Of a stretch of 38,859 nucleotides of DNA, positions 17,575 to 24,027 are shown piece after piece; positions within the stretch are counted from its first letter, which is position 1, and every line of letters begins with the position of its first letter. The translations under genes were made by a program, and so were the position numbers. Source of the DNA: CALJUZ01 sp003387805 (lineage in GTDB: Bacteria; Bacillota; Limnochordia; Limnochordales; ZCTH02-B6); assembly GCA_937975235.1 (NCBI GenBank), contig CALJUZ010000049.1, positions 1-38,859 of the forward strand. The letters are read 5' to 3'. Below the pieces are notes generated by a model that saw only the letters and a program-made list of their open reading frames with translations, did not search any database and was not told the DNA's origin.

Positions 17575-17732
17575 GCGGTCCCTCTGTCCCCGCGATTGCT
17601 CGCGGGATTTAAGGATCCGCCTGACGACCGTGGTCGGGCCGAGTGGCATCCGCCGATCGTTTCGATAAACCACTTCCTCGTCAACTCGCCGCAGTGCCCG
17701 AGGCACCTTCCGCTCCGGCGAGTCCTGGCGCT
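17575..17732 (-). ncRNA. glmS-class self-cleaving ribozyme
   Basis: On the minus strand the conserved glmS ribozyme blocks occur in order. First is the cleavage site, A|GCGCC, between 17732 and 17731. P1 has strands GACTCGCCG (from 17724) and CGGCGAGTT (17691-17683) closing a variable loop. Then come GTTGACGAGG (17685-17676), AGTGG, GTTTATCGAAA (17670-17660), CGATCGGCGGATGCC (17659-17645) with CCACT, a short CGAC/GTCG hairpin, and a domain closed by GCGGATCC with GGGACCGC (one mismatch). Inside this last domain is CCCGCGA-GCAA-TCGCGGG, a GNRA-capped stem, then ACAGAGG. Each block aligns with the Thermoanaerobacter glmS ribozyme as I remember it. The class is activated by glucosamine-6-phosphate, and cleavage marks the mRNA for decay. 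The next gene is fbp, not glmS, whose ATG lies 224 nt further on. Confidence 0.93.
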
Positions 17733-17848
17733 TTTTGTCGATATTCAGTTGTCGGTCCCGAAGCTCCGCCGTCCCGGCCGTTCATGGCCCGCGCCTTCGC
17801 CCGCCGCATCACCTCCCGTCCGGTCCACCCCGGCACATCCTATTCGCC

Positions 17849-17905
17849 GGCCGCGGAAAGTTTCCTTGGCCGACCTTCGTCGGAAAGTTTTGCATTTCCG
17901 CGGCC
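17849..17905 (-). ncRNA. 5' leader hairpin upstream of the ribozyme
   Basis: GGCCGCGGAAA and its exact complement (17905-17895 with 17859-17849) enclose a second stem, CCGAC-GAAG-GTCGG (17883-17870). The outer stem begins at the predicted transcription start, so the mRNA would start in a two-tier hairpin, 117 nt before the ribozyme cleavage site. It could protect the 5' end or be a separate control element. No class recognised. Confidence 0.5.
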
Positions 17906-17911
17906 GCCGTG

Positions 17912-17940
17912 ATTATACCACCCGACGCCCGCGGTGTCTA
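17912..17940 (-). promoter_or_regulatory. Sigma-A type promoter of the ribozyme-fbp transcript
   Basis: On the minus strand TAGACA (17940-17935) and TATAAT (17917-17912) have a 17-nt spacer: a perfect -10 and a five-of-six -35. The transcript would start near 17905 and have a ~555-nt leader before fbp containing the ribozyme. Confidence 0.8.
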
Positions 17941-17979
17941 CCGCCTCGGGCCCGCGTGGCCCTGTGCCTTTCCGAATGA

Positions 17980-17985
17980 TATAAT
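17980..17985 (+). promoter_or_regulatory. -10 element of the nth gene
   Basis: A perfect TATAAT stands 20 nt before the nth ATG, with GGAGGAG between them. No good -35 is visible at the right distance. It is back-to-back with the fbp/ribozyme promoter about 40 nt away. Confidence 0.5.
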
Positions 17986-18005
17986 CGGCCACGGAGGAGA
18001 CGCCG

Positions 18006-18716
18006 ATGAAAAAGCAATCCGCGGCCAAAGGCCCGGCCCGGGCCGGCGGCGGGCACGAGTTCCTGCCCCGGACCGACGTGGACGCGGTCCTGGCGGCGCT
18101 GGACGAAACGTACCCCGACGCCTGGTGCGAGCTGGTGCACCAAACCCCGTTCGAGCTGCTGGTGGCCACCATCTTGTCGGCCCAGTGCACCGACGAGCGG
18201 GTCAACATCATTACGGCCCGCATTTTTCCAACCCACAACAGGCCCGAGCACTTCGCGGCCCTCACCTACGAAGAGCTGGAGGAGATGATCCGCGACTGCG
18301 GGCTGTACCGGGCCAAAGCCAAGGCCATCATCGACACGTCCCGCATTTTGCTGGAGGAATACGACGGCCAGGTGCCCCGCACCCGGGAGGAGCTGGTGAA
18401 GCTGCCGGGCGTGGGGCGCAAGACGGCCAACGTGGTGCTGAGCACCGCGTTCGGCGTCCCCGCCATCGCCGTGGACACCCACGTCTTCCGGGTGGCCAAC
18501 CGCATCGGCCTGGCCGACGCCCCCGACGTGAACAAGACGGAAGAGCAGCTGATGGCCGTCATCCCCGAGTCCCGCTGGTCCAAGGCCCACCATCAGCTGA
18601 TCCATCACGGGCGGCGCATCTGCTCGGCCCGCAGCCCCAAGTGCGGGCAGTGCCCCATCGAGCCGTACTGCCGCTACGCCGCGGAGCAGCGGGAAGCCCG
18701 GGCCGCGGCGCCGTGA
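18006..18716 (+). CDS. nth: Endonuclease III
   Basis: 236-residue DNA glycosylase/AP lyase of base excision repair, removing oxidised pyrimidines. The helix-hairpin-helix LPGVGRKTAN carries the catalytic Lys139, and Asp157 (AVDTHVFRV) is the second catalytic residue, 18 apart as in E. coli Nth. The C-terminal [4Fe-4S] ligands have the canonical spacing C-X6-C-X2-C-X5-C (CSARSPKCGQCPIEPYC). A ~20-residue basic N-terminal extension precedes the core. The ATG follows GGAGGAG. Monocistronic, divergent from the ribozyme-fbp transcript and followed by an intrinsic terminator. Confidence 0.96.
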   Translation: MKKQSAAKGPARAGGGHEFLPRTDVDAVLAALDETYPDAWCELVHQTPFELLVATILSAQCTDERVNIITARIFPTHNRPEHFAALTYEELEEMIRDCGLYRAKAKAIIDTSRILLEEYDGQVPRTREELVKLPGVGRKTANVVLSTAFGVPAIAVDTHVFRVANRIGLADAPDVNKTEEQLMAVIPESRWSKAHHQLIHHGRRICSARSPKCGQCPIEPYCRYAAEQREARAAAP

Positions 18717-18733
18717 GCCGCCGGGCACGTCGT

Positions 18734-18770
18734 CGGGCCCGCCCCCGTTTCGGGGCGGGCCCGCTTTTTT
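18734..18770 (+). terminator. Intrinsic terminator of nth
   Basis: CGGGCCCGCCCC and its complement form a 12-bp stem with a 6-nt loop, then a C and six T residues, 17 nt after the nth stop. Confidence 0.92.
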
Positions 18771-18888
18771 GTCATCAATTTGTCAAACGAGATCGTGACG
18801 GACAACGCGCGGGCGGCAGGAGTCCGCGACGGCCGCGCCGAACGGAGTGAGGTGCCCACAGACGTCGTTGTTTTGTCATCAACTTGTC
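18767..18888 (+). repeat. Pair of 18-nt direct repeats upstream of the HTH gene
   Basis: TTTTGTCATCAAYTTGTC occurs at 18767-18784 and 18871-18888 (17 of 18 identical, 104 nt between starts). Both copies lie in the 172-nt gap before the HTH gene, and the second leads directly into the DnaA-box-like cluster. They may be binding sites for the HTH protein or another regulator. Confidence 0.7.
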
Positions 18889-18915
18889 CACATTCTGTCC
18901 ACAATCTGTGGATAA
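18884..18915. promoter_or_regulatory. Cluster of three DnaA-box-like 9-mers
   Basis: TTGTCCACA (18884-18892, one mismatch to TTATCCACA), CTGTCCACA (18895-18903, two mismatches) and TGTGGATAA (18907-18915, a perfect box on the minus strand) lie within 32 nt. No dnaA, dnaN or AT-rich unwinding element is near, so a DnaA-regulated promoter or titration site is more likely than oriC. Confidence 0.55.
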
Positions 18916-18942
18916 CTTGGGGAACGCGGGGGCGGCCGGCCA

Positions 18943-19248
18943 TTGCAGATTGAAATTCGCGGCATCGAACGGCTCAGCTTCAGGGAACGCCAGGTCGTCG
19001 CCTTGAAAGAAACCGGCCACAGCAACCAGGAAATCGCCCGCCGGCTGAACGTGTCGCTGACCACCGTCGCGACGCTCTACAGCCGCGCGAAAGCGAAAGG
19101 ATATCAAGTCGTCCTCGTGATTTCGGGGGATCCATTGAATCTGTATGGCGGGAACGACGGGGATATGACCGAACGGCCGCCCGAGCTCGACGGCCCGGCG
19201 GGCGCCGGGGAGGGCCCGGACCCGGGCGGCACGGCCGAAAGCGAGTGA
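18943..19248 (+). CDS. Small LuxR/sigma-region-4-like helix-turn-helix protein
   Basis: 101-residue putative DNA-binding protein. Residues 10-50 form an HTH of the LuxR/sigma region 4 kind (LSFRERQVVALKETGHSNQEIARRLNVSLTTVATLYSRAKAKGYQ). A short hydrophobic segment (VVLVISG) and a ~35-residue acidic, Gly/Pro-rich tail follow. The start is TTG with only a poor purine-rich site upstream, so the exact start is uncertain. The intergenic region before it has paired direct repeats and DnaA-box-like sites. No receiver domain or sigma region 2 is present, so it may act alone. Targets unknown. Confidence 0.75.
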   Translation: MQIEIRGIERLSFRERQVVALKETGHSNQEIARRLNVSLTTVATLYSRAKAKGYQVVLVISGDPLNLYGGNDGDMTERPPELDGPAGAGEGPDPGGTAESE

Positions 19249-19275
19249 AGTGACGTCAGGAGGGGCCGGCCGGCG

Positions 19276-19884
19276 CTACACCACCCGGGCGCCGGCGGCC
19301 TTCATGTCCTCGATGGCCTTCTCCTCGTCGCCGGGCTCCACGTTGACCGGCCGGGACGCGGCGGCGATGAACACCGCTTCGAACCCGTTCTTGATGGCGT
19401 CCAGCACCGTGGCCCGCACGCAGTAGTCCGTGGTCAGCCCGCCTACGTACACTTTGCGCACGCCTTGCTGCTTCAGCCACGAAGCCAGGTCCACGTCCGA
19501 CGGCGGACCGGCGGCGTCCGGGTCTTCGGCCAGATAGCCGTCGAACCCGCTGTAGCCTTCCTTGTCCGAGGCGAAGGCTTTGCGGAACACGTGGCCGTCC
19601 ACCTTGAGATCCGGATGAAATGCCGCGCCGTCGGTGCCCTGAACGCAGTGGACGGGCCAGATGCCGCCCTGCTCCTTGAACGACGCGTGATCAGCGGGAT
19701 GCCAGTCCTGCGTGTACACCACCGGCCGGCCCGCGCGCCGAAAGGCCTCAATCCACTGGTTCAAAACCGGCACCACGGCGTCGCCCTCGTCCACGCCTAG
19801 AGCGCCGCCGGGGCAGAAATCGTTTTGCACGTCCACCACGATAAGGGCCGCATCGGCCTCCGGTGTCACCACCGCATGCATCAT
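19276..19884 (-). CDS. pncA: Nicotinamidase (isochorismatase-like cysteine hydrolase)
   Basis: 202-residue cytoplasmic enzyme converting nicotinamide to nicotinic acid for NAD salvage. The catalytic triad is Asp18 (IVVDVQNDF), Lys102 (VFRKAF) and Cys155 (GLTTDYCVRAT). Metal ligands Asp60 and His62 sit in TQDWHPADH, and a cis-peptide-type region VHCVQGTDGAAFHP is present. These features separate PncA from general isochorismatases. The first of two adjacent ATGs (19884) is favoured by GGGAGG upstream, and it overlaps the stop of the zinc-ribbon gene as ATGA, so translation is coupled. Confidence 0.93.
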   Translation of the reverse strand: MMHAVVTPEADAALIVVDVQNDFCPGGALGVDEGDAVVPVLNQWIEAFRRAGRPVVYTQDWHPADHASFKEQGGIWPVHCVQGTDGAAFHPDLKVDGHVFRKAFASDKEGYSGFDGYLAEDPDAAGPPSDVDLASWLKQQGVRKVYVGGLTTDYCVRATVLDAIKNGFEAVFIAAASRPVNVEPGDEEKAIEDMKAAGARVV

Positions 19885-20093
19885 GGAGCCTCCCTGTCCG
19901 GTTGTCGCCTGTCGCTCTTGTCGCCTAATATGTCCTCGTGCCCGGAAGTGTCTGCGCCGGTCAGGGGGCGGCCGCGCTCCTCCCCTTCCACGCCCAGAAA
20001 CTCCCCGTCGCAGTACGCGCACGTCCACACCTGCGTGTACGACACCGAGGAGTAGCTGGGCTTTTCGCAGTACGGGCAGATTTTCCGCTCCAA
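19881..20093 (-). CDS. Small zinc-ribbon protein
   Basis: 70-residue protein starting at TTG (20093) ten nt after GGAGG. Residues 2-30 form a zinc ribbon with two Cys-X2-Cys knuckles (KICPYCEKPSYSSV, then WTCAYCDGEF). The rest is charged and probably disordered. Family not identified; such mini-ribbons can bind RNA, DNA or protein. Its stop overlaps the pncA start by 4 nt, suggesting a link to NAD salvage or simply coupled expression. Confidence 0.7.
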   Translation of the reverse strand: MERKICPYCEKPSYSSVSYTQVWTCAYCDGEFLGVEGEERGRPLTGADTSGHEDILGDKSDRRQPDREAP

Positions 20094-20239
20094 ACCACAG
20101 TGACCTCCTTCTTCACCGCGGTCCCCTAGCGCAAGACGTTCGACACGGCGCGCGGGGTTCCTTTGCGCGGCAGGACTTGGCCCCCGGCGGCGGGAACATG
20201 TGGGCGAGGCCACAGCGCGACGAACTGCGGGGGATCGCC

Positions 20240-21520
20240 ATGACCGACCAACTCCGGGAAACGCCGTGGTACCGCCGCGGCCCGGGGCGGGACCAATGGC
20301 TTCGCCGCCCCATGCCCGGGCCGCTCCACCTCATCGGCTCCGGGCAAGCGTCGCTGCGGGTCGTGCTGCGCCGCAGCGCGTGGGACGACATCGAAGGGCT
20401 GCACGCCGCCGGGCCGCCGCCCGCGCCCCATGCGGCCCCGGCCCGTCCCGCCGCATCCGGCGGGCCCGGCGCCCCCGAGCGGGCCGGGCTCCTGGCGGGC
20501 CGGCCGTGCGTCGACGACCGCGGGCCGTTTATTCTCATCGAAGGGGTTGTGCCCGCGCCGGGCGTCTACGACCCGGACAGCGGTTTTCCGCCCTCTCCCG
20601 CGGCGTGGGACGAGCTGGAGGCCGCCATGCGGCGGCGCTTCCCCGCCGAGACCGTCGTGGGCTGGTTCATCGTCCGACCGGGCAGGGGCGCCGCCCTGAC
20701 GGACCGGGACCGGTCCGCGGCCCGCCGCTTTTTCCCCGAGCCGTGGCACATCACCTACGTCATCGACCCCGTCCGGGAGAAGCAGGCTCTGTTCCACTGG
20801 TCCGGCGGCCGGCTGCAGCCGCTGCCCGGATTTTGGGTGTGGGACGACGGCGTGCCCGAAGTGGCCGTCGCGGCCGTCAGCGCGGCGGACGGCGCCGCCG
20901 CGGCGGGGGCCGGCGACTCCCGCGGGGCGCGCGGGCGCTTCGGGCCGGTGCTGGCCGCAGCGTGCCTGCTTCTGGCCGCGTGGCTCGTCCTGCCCCTGCC
21001 CGGCTCGCTGTCGTCCTTGCGGCACCACGTACAGAATTATACTCGCGAAACGGAACAATTGCAGCAAGAACTGACCACGCTCCGGTCCCGGCACGAGGCG
21101 CTGCAGCGCGCCGTAGCCGCCCTGGACGAGGACCCGCCGGATCCCGGAGGCGAGCCCGGCCAAGGCGGGCCCGTCGACGCCCGCTCGGTCCTCGCGGCCG
21201 AACCGGAAGCCCCGGCCTCCGCTCAGGCCCCGGTCGATGCGGGCGCCGCCCTTCAGGCCGCGGGCACGGGCACGGGCGCGGACGGGGCGCCGGGCCCGGG
21301 CCCCGAAGCCGGCCCGGACGCCGCGCCGGCCGGGTACGTCGTGCGTCCCGGCGACACGCTTTGGTCCATCAGCGCGCGGCTTCTGGGCAATCCGTACGAC
21401 TACGTGCGGGTGGCTTTGGAAAACGAGCTGACGAATCCCGATTTGATCCTGCCCGGCTGGGAGCTGCGGCTGCCCCCCGCCGGCCCGGAGGAATCCGGCG
21501 AAGAGCCGGCGGCCGACTGA
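20240..21520 (+). CDS. Membrane protein with degenerate JAB/MPN domain, coiled coil and C-terminal LysM
   Basis: 426 residues. Residues ~30-215 follow the JAB/MPN fold in order: ERAGLLAGR, ILIEGVVPAPG, VVGWFIVRPG, LTDRD, FFPEPWHITYVIDPVR and GFWVWDD. The metal-binding His-X-His-Pro of active JAMM proteases reads FIVRP, so the domain should be inactive. One transmembrane helix follows (~234-255, VLAAACLLLAAWLVLPL), then a coiled coil (TRETEQLQQELTTLRSRHEA), a ~70-residue Pro/Ala/Gly linker and a LysM domain (~366-412, YVVRPGDTLWSISARLLG). The domain order predicts a cytoplasmic JAB part and a peptidoglycan-facing LysM. The ATG at 20240 follows GCGGGGG; a longer in-frame reading upstream lacks conserved content. 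Role unknown. Confidence 0.8.
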   Translation: MTDQLRETPWYRRGPGRDQWLRRPMPGPLHLIGSGQASLRVVLRRSAWDDIEGLHAAGPPPAPHAAPARPAASGGPGAPERAGLLAGRPCVDDRGPFILIEGVVPAPGVYDPDSGFPPSPAAWDELEAAMRRRFPAETVVGWFIVRPGRGAALTDRDRSAARRFFPEPWHITYVIDPVREKQALFHWSGGRLQPLPGFWVWDDGVPEVAVAAVSAADGAAAAGAGDSRGARGRFGPVLAAACLLLAAWLVLPLPGSLSSLRHHVQNYTRETEQLQQELTTLRSRHEALQRAVAALDEDPPDPGGEPGQGGPVDARSVLAAEPEAPASAQAPVDAGAALQAAGTGTGADGAPGPGPEAGPDAAPAGYVVRPGDTLWSISARLLGNPYDYVRVALENELTNPDLILPGWELRLPPAGPEESGEEPAAD

Positions 21521-21557
21521 CGGGCGCGGGCTTCGGGCGCGAAAAAGCGCCGCCCGT

Positions 21558-22145
21558 TCAGGGCGACGCCGCCGCGGGGATGGACTGCAAAGCCGCCGGC
21601 GCCCGGAAGACGGCCATGTCGGCCAGTGGCCAGTAGCGCCACACGGCCCGCCCCACGATGTTTTCCCGGGGGACCAGGCCCACCCGCCGATCGCGGCTGT
21701 CTTCGCTGTTGTTGCGGTTGTCACCCAGGACGAAATACGTGCCGGGCTGGACGATAACGGGGCCGAAGGGCCGCCCCGTAAACATGGGCCCGTTGATGTA
21801 GTCTTCCTGCAGAGCAACCCCGTTGACGAACACCGTGCCGCCGGCGATGAAAATTTCATCGCCGGGCACGCCGATGATGCGCTTGATGAAGTGCTGGCGC
21901 GGGTTGGCCGGGTAGCGGAAGACGATGACGTCGCCCCGCTGCGGCTCTTTGAACCGGTACGTGAGACGATCCACCAAAAGGCGCTGGCCGTCCTGCAGCG
22001 TCGGCATCATGGAGGGGCCGTCCACGGTGAACGTTCTCGCGACAAACGTCATAATCAGCACGGCCAGGACCGCCGCGCCGATGAGCGTTTCGACGTATTC
22101 TCTAAGCGGCGACTTGGCCGGTTTGGTCCGCGGTGCAGGCCGCAA
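21558..22145 (-). CDS. lepB: Signal peptidase I
   Basis: 195-residue type I signal peptidase with one N-terminal membrane anchor (YVETLIGAAVLAVLIMTFVA) and an external catalytic domain. The Ser-Lys dyad is Ser45 (VDGPSMMPTL) and Lys88 (HFIKRIIGVPGDE). The family box FVLGDNRNNSEDSR and a C-terminal VGRAVWRYWPL are present. It is a short Bacillus-like P-type enzyme with a single anchor. Start chosen at TTG 22145 because GGAGGTGG lies seven nt upstream; an in-frame ATG further upstream lacks this. It removes signal peptides of secreted proteins, of which this window encodes a few. Confidence 0.94.
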   Translation of the reverse strand: MRPAPRTKPAKSPLREYVETLIGAAVLAVLIMTFVARTFTVDGPSMMPTLQDGQRLLVDRLTYRFKEPQRGDVIVFRYPANPRQHFIKRIIGVPGDEIFIAGGTVFVNGVALQEDYINGPMFTGRPFGPVIVQPGTYFVLGDNRNNSEDSRDRRVGLVPRENIVGRAVWRYWPLADMAVFRAPAALQSIPAAASP

Positions 22146-22226
22146 GCCGCTTCCACCTCCGTCGGGACACAAAGGAGCCGTCGGCGCCCGACGGCCTTCC
22201 AATAATAACATTATCACATTCAGGAA

Positions 22227-22248
22227 CGCGGCAGGAAGTCCTGCCGCG
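22227..22248. terminator. Palindromic hairpin between ypiB-like gene and lepB
   Basis: CGCGGCAGGA and TCCTGCCGCG are separated by only AG (a 10-bp perfect palindrome). Downstream on the minus strand is TTCCTG without a real T-run, so it may be a weak terminator for the upstream gene or an operator near the lepB promoter (a GATAAT element lies about 20 nt on). Confidence 0.4.
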
Positions 22249-22289
22249 TGAGGAATGGATTTTCCATCCACGGGGCAACGAGAGGGGCG

Positions 22290-22895
22290 TCAGAAATCCC
22301 ACAGGACGCAGCGGTTCACCACTTCGCGGTACACCGGCGCGAGCTTTTCGAACGCGGCCCGATCCCGTCGCGCCAGCGCGTCGTCGATGTCCTGGCGCAG
22401 CGTCACGGCCAGCACCAGCAAATCCACCTGGTGGCGCACGATGTCGTCAAACAGCTCCGTAATGCTCTCTTTGCTCAGCGTCTGGGAGACGACGGCGGGA
22501 TTGGGCTCCACCACCGCCTCGTACCATACGGGCGGCGGCCCCGCGAAACAGAACATGACGTACAGGCGGCCTTTGAAATCGCGCAGCGCCGCCAGCGCCT
22601 CCACCGGGTCCTGAATGTTGACCGAGCTGGTGCGGCGCACGTGGCGCACCAGGTTGCCGTTGACGATGGTGACTTCTTCCCGCTGCGTGGCGCCCAGCTC
22701 CAGCTCGAAGCCGGGTCCGTCGCTGCCGCGCTCGGCGATGACCAGCGTATCGGCCAGAAAATCGCGCGTGTCCACAAACGTCAGCCGTTCGACGCGGTCG
22801 GGGCTCTCCAGCAGCGCGTGGAGCACGACCTTGCTCATGGGGTGCTTCAGCTGCATGCGAGCGAAGCGAGCAATCGCCTCCATCTTCGGCGTCAT
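22290..22895 (-). CDS. YpiB-like protein (UPF0302 domain plus IDEAL motif)
   Basis: 201-residue cytoplasmic protein. The N-terminal ~130 residues parallel UPF0302/YpiB as I remember it: a helix pair (IARFARMQLKHPMSKVVLHALL), ERLTFVDTRDFLADTLVIAE, then GRLYVMFCFAGPPPVWYEAVVEPNP. The C-terminal stretch DIDDALARRDRAAFEKLAPVYRE fits the IDEAL motif (acidic helix, ID-ALxxxDxxxF). In Bacillus, YpiB-type IDEAL proteins influence stability of assembly or modification factors, but the role here is unknown. I favour ATG 22895 (GGGG eight nt upstream); GTG 22904 and ATG 22901 are alternatives. Divergent from the MBL-fold gene. Confidence 0.65.
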   Translation of the reverse strand: MTPKMEAIARFARMQLKHPMSKVVLHALLESPDRVERLTFVDTRDFLADTLVIAERGSDGPGFELELGATQREEVTIVNGNLVRHVRRTSSVNIQDPVEALAALRDFKGRLYVMFCFAGPPPVWYEAVVEPNPAVVSQTLSKESITELFDDIVRHQVDLLVLAVTLRQDIDDALARRDRAAFEKLAPVYREVVNRCVLWDF

Positions 22896-22947
22896 AGCCA
22901 TCACCCCGGCAAACTGAGAATTCCCGGGCCGCGGCGCACGGAACGAC

Positions 22948-22974
22948 GTGCATGGATAAACCCATCATATGCAC
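22948..22974. promoter_or_regulatory. Operator-like inverted repeat in divergent intergenic region
   Basis: GTGCAT (22948-22953) and ATGCAC (22969-22974) are 15 nt apart, with GAT/ATC extending the dyad inward. It lies between the divergent ypiB-like and MBL-fold genes and could bind a dimeric regulator of either. The rest of this 212-nt gap has a small hairpin at 23060-23072 (TTCCC-TGA-GGGAA) and another at 23075-23089 (TAGCAA-AAA-TTGCTA). Confidence 0.35.
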
Positions 22975-23107
22975 TTCGTCCGCGGACGCATGAGAACCGC
23001 GTACGGATGCGGCGGGGAAAATGTAGATCGTGTATTCTAGAAAGGGAGGACTATTCCTTCCCTGAGGGAACGGATAGCAAAAATTGCTAGCAGGGAGTTT
23101 GCTGCCG

Positions 23108-23881
23108 TTGAAGCTGCTGTTTCTCGGAACGGGCACGTCGGTGGGCGTGCCCATGGTCGGCTGTCGCTGTCCCGTGTGCACGTCGGACAACCCCCGCAAT
23201 CACAGGGCCCGGGCTTCGGTGCTCATCCGCCGGGGCGGCGCCCGCATCCTCATCGACACGACGCCCGAGTTTCGGGTGCAGGCGCTGCGCTTCGGCATCG
23301 ACCGGGTGGACGCGGTGCTGTTCACTCACACCCACGCGGACCACATTTTCGGCTTCGACGATTTGCGGGCCTTCACCATGCTGAACGGGCGGCCGGTGCC
23401 GGTGTACGGCACGCCGGACACCCTGGCGCAAATCCGCAACATTTTCAGCTACGTCTTCCGGCCCGTGGAGCAGCCCGGCGGCTCCAAGCCGGAGGTGGAG
23501 GTGCACGAGGTGAACGGCCGCTTCGACGCGGCGGGACTCACCTTCACGCCCGTGCCCGTGCTGCACGGACGCCTGCCCGTCACGGGCTACCGGGTGGGCG
23601 GCCTGGCGTACGTCACCGACGTCAGCCACATTCCCGACGAATCCATGGAGCTGCTGCGCGGCCTGGACGTGCTGGTGTTGGGCGCGCTCAGGTTCCGGCC
23701 GCACCCGACCCACATGAACATCGAGCAGGCGCTGGCGGTGGTGGAGGAGCTCAAGCCCCGGCGCGCCTACTTCACCCACATTTCCCACGAGGTGGAGCAC
23801 GAGGCCGCCAACCAGCTGCTGCCGCCCCACGTGCGGCTGGCCCACGACGGGCTGGAGGTCTCCGTGGAAGAGGAGGGCTGA
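23108..23881 (+). CDS. Metallo-beta-lactamase-fold hydrolase, PhnP-like
   Basis: 257-residue MBL-fold metal hydrolase. It has the PhnP-type N-terminus (LKLLFLGTGTSVGVP) with a Cys-X-Cys-X2-Cys cluster (GCRCPVCTSD), the dinuclear metal motif THTHADHIFG, a downstream metal Asp (YVTDVSHIP) and a final His (YFTHISHEVEHE). PhnP-like enzymes are phosphodiesterases acting on cyclic ribose phosphates or small phosphodiesters; no phn genes are nearby, so the substrate is open. TTG 23108 is chosen because AGGGAG is ~10 nt upstream and the conserved region begins there. The leader contains two small hairpins. Confidence 0.87.
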   Translation: MKLLFLGTGTSVGVPMVGCRCPVCTSDNPRNHRARASVLIRRGGARILIDTTPEFRVQALRFGIDRVDAVLFTHTHADHIFGFDDLRAFTMLNGRPVPVYGTPDTLAQIRNIFSYVFRPVEQPGGSKPEVEVHEVNGRFDAAGLTFTPVPVLHGRLPVTGYRVGGLAYVTDVSHIPDESMELLRGLDVLVLGALRFRPHPTHMNIEQALAVVEELKPRRAYFTHISHEVEHEAANQLLPPHVRLAHDGLEVSVEEEG

Positions 23882-24027
23882 CACCGCTGCCGCAAAGTGA
23901 TCAAAGTGCAGAAAAACGCACCGCCGGGAAGGAACCGCGGGCGGCGAAAAGAACCTAAACCCTAGTGTGTCGAAAACACGGAGGAACGACCATTCCGCTC
24001 CGATTCACCGGGAGGCCGACTGTTTCC

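Noticed and set aside
16130..17575. 481-codon plus-strand frame over fbp and its leader
   Set aside because: Shadow of the FBPase gene with antisense composition and no ribosome site.
17409..17684. 91-codon frame on the minus strand overlapping the ribozyme
   Set aside because: It lies on the ribozyme core and GC-rich spacer, has no ribosome site and no protein-like composition; the RNA signature explains the sequence.
17681..17809. 42-codon upstream frame (minus) crossing the ribozyme cleavage site, starting just after GGGAGGTG
   Set aside because: The spacing between GGAGG and ATG is only two nt and the peptide is low-complexity; translation through the ribozyme would be interesting but there is no real support.
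18767..18942. Chromosomal replication origin
   Set aside because: Only three DnaA-box-like sites, no AT-rich unwinding region and no dnaA, dnaN, rpmH or gyr genes nearby.
21521..21557. Canonical terminator between the LysM gene and lepB
   Set aside because: GGCGC-GAAAAA-GCGCC can form a short stem, but the T/A run is in the loop and not after the stem.
22447..23199. Long frame overlapping the ypiB-like gene and the divergent intergenic region on the minus strand
   Set aside because: Shadow frame in GC-rich DNA; the alternative frame has clear UPF0302/IDEAL-like blocks.
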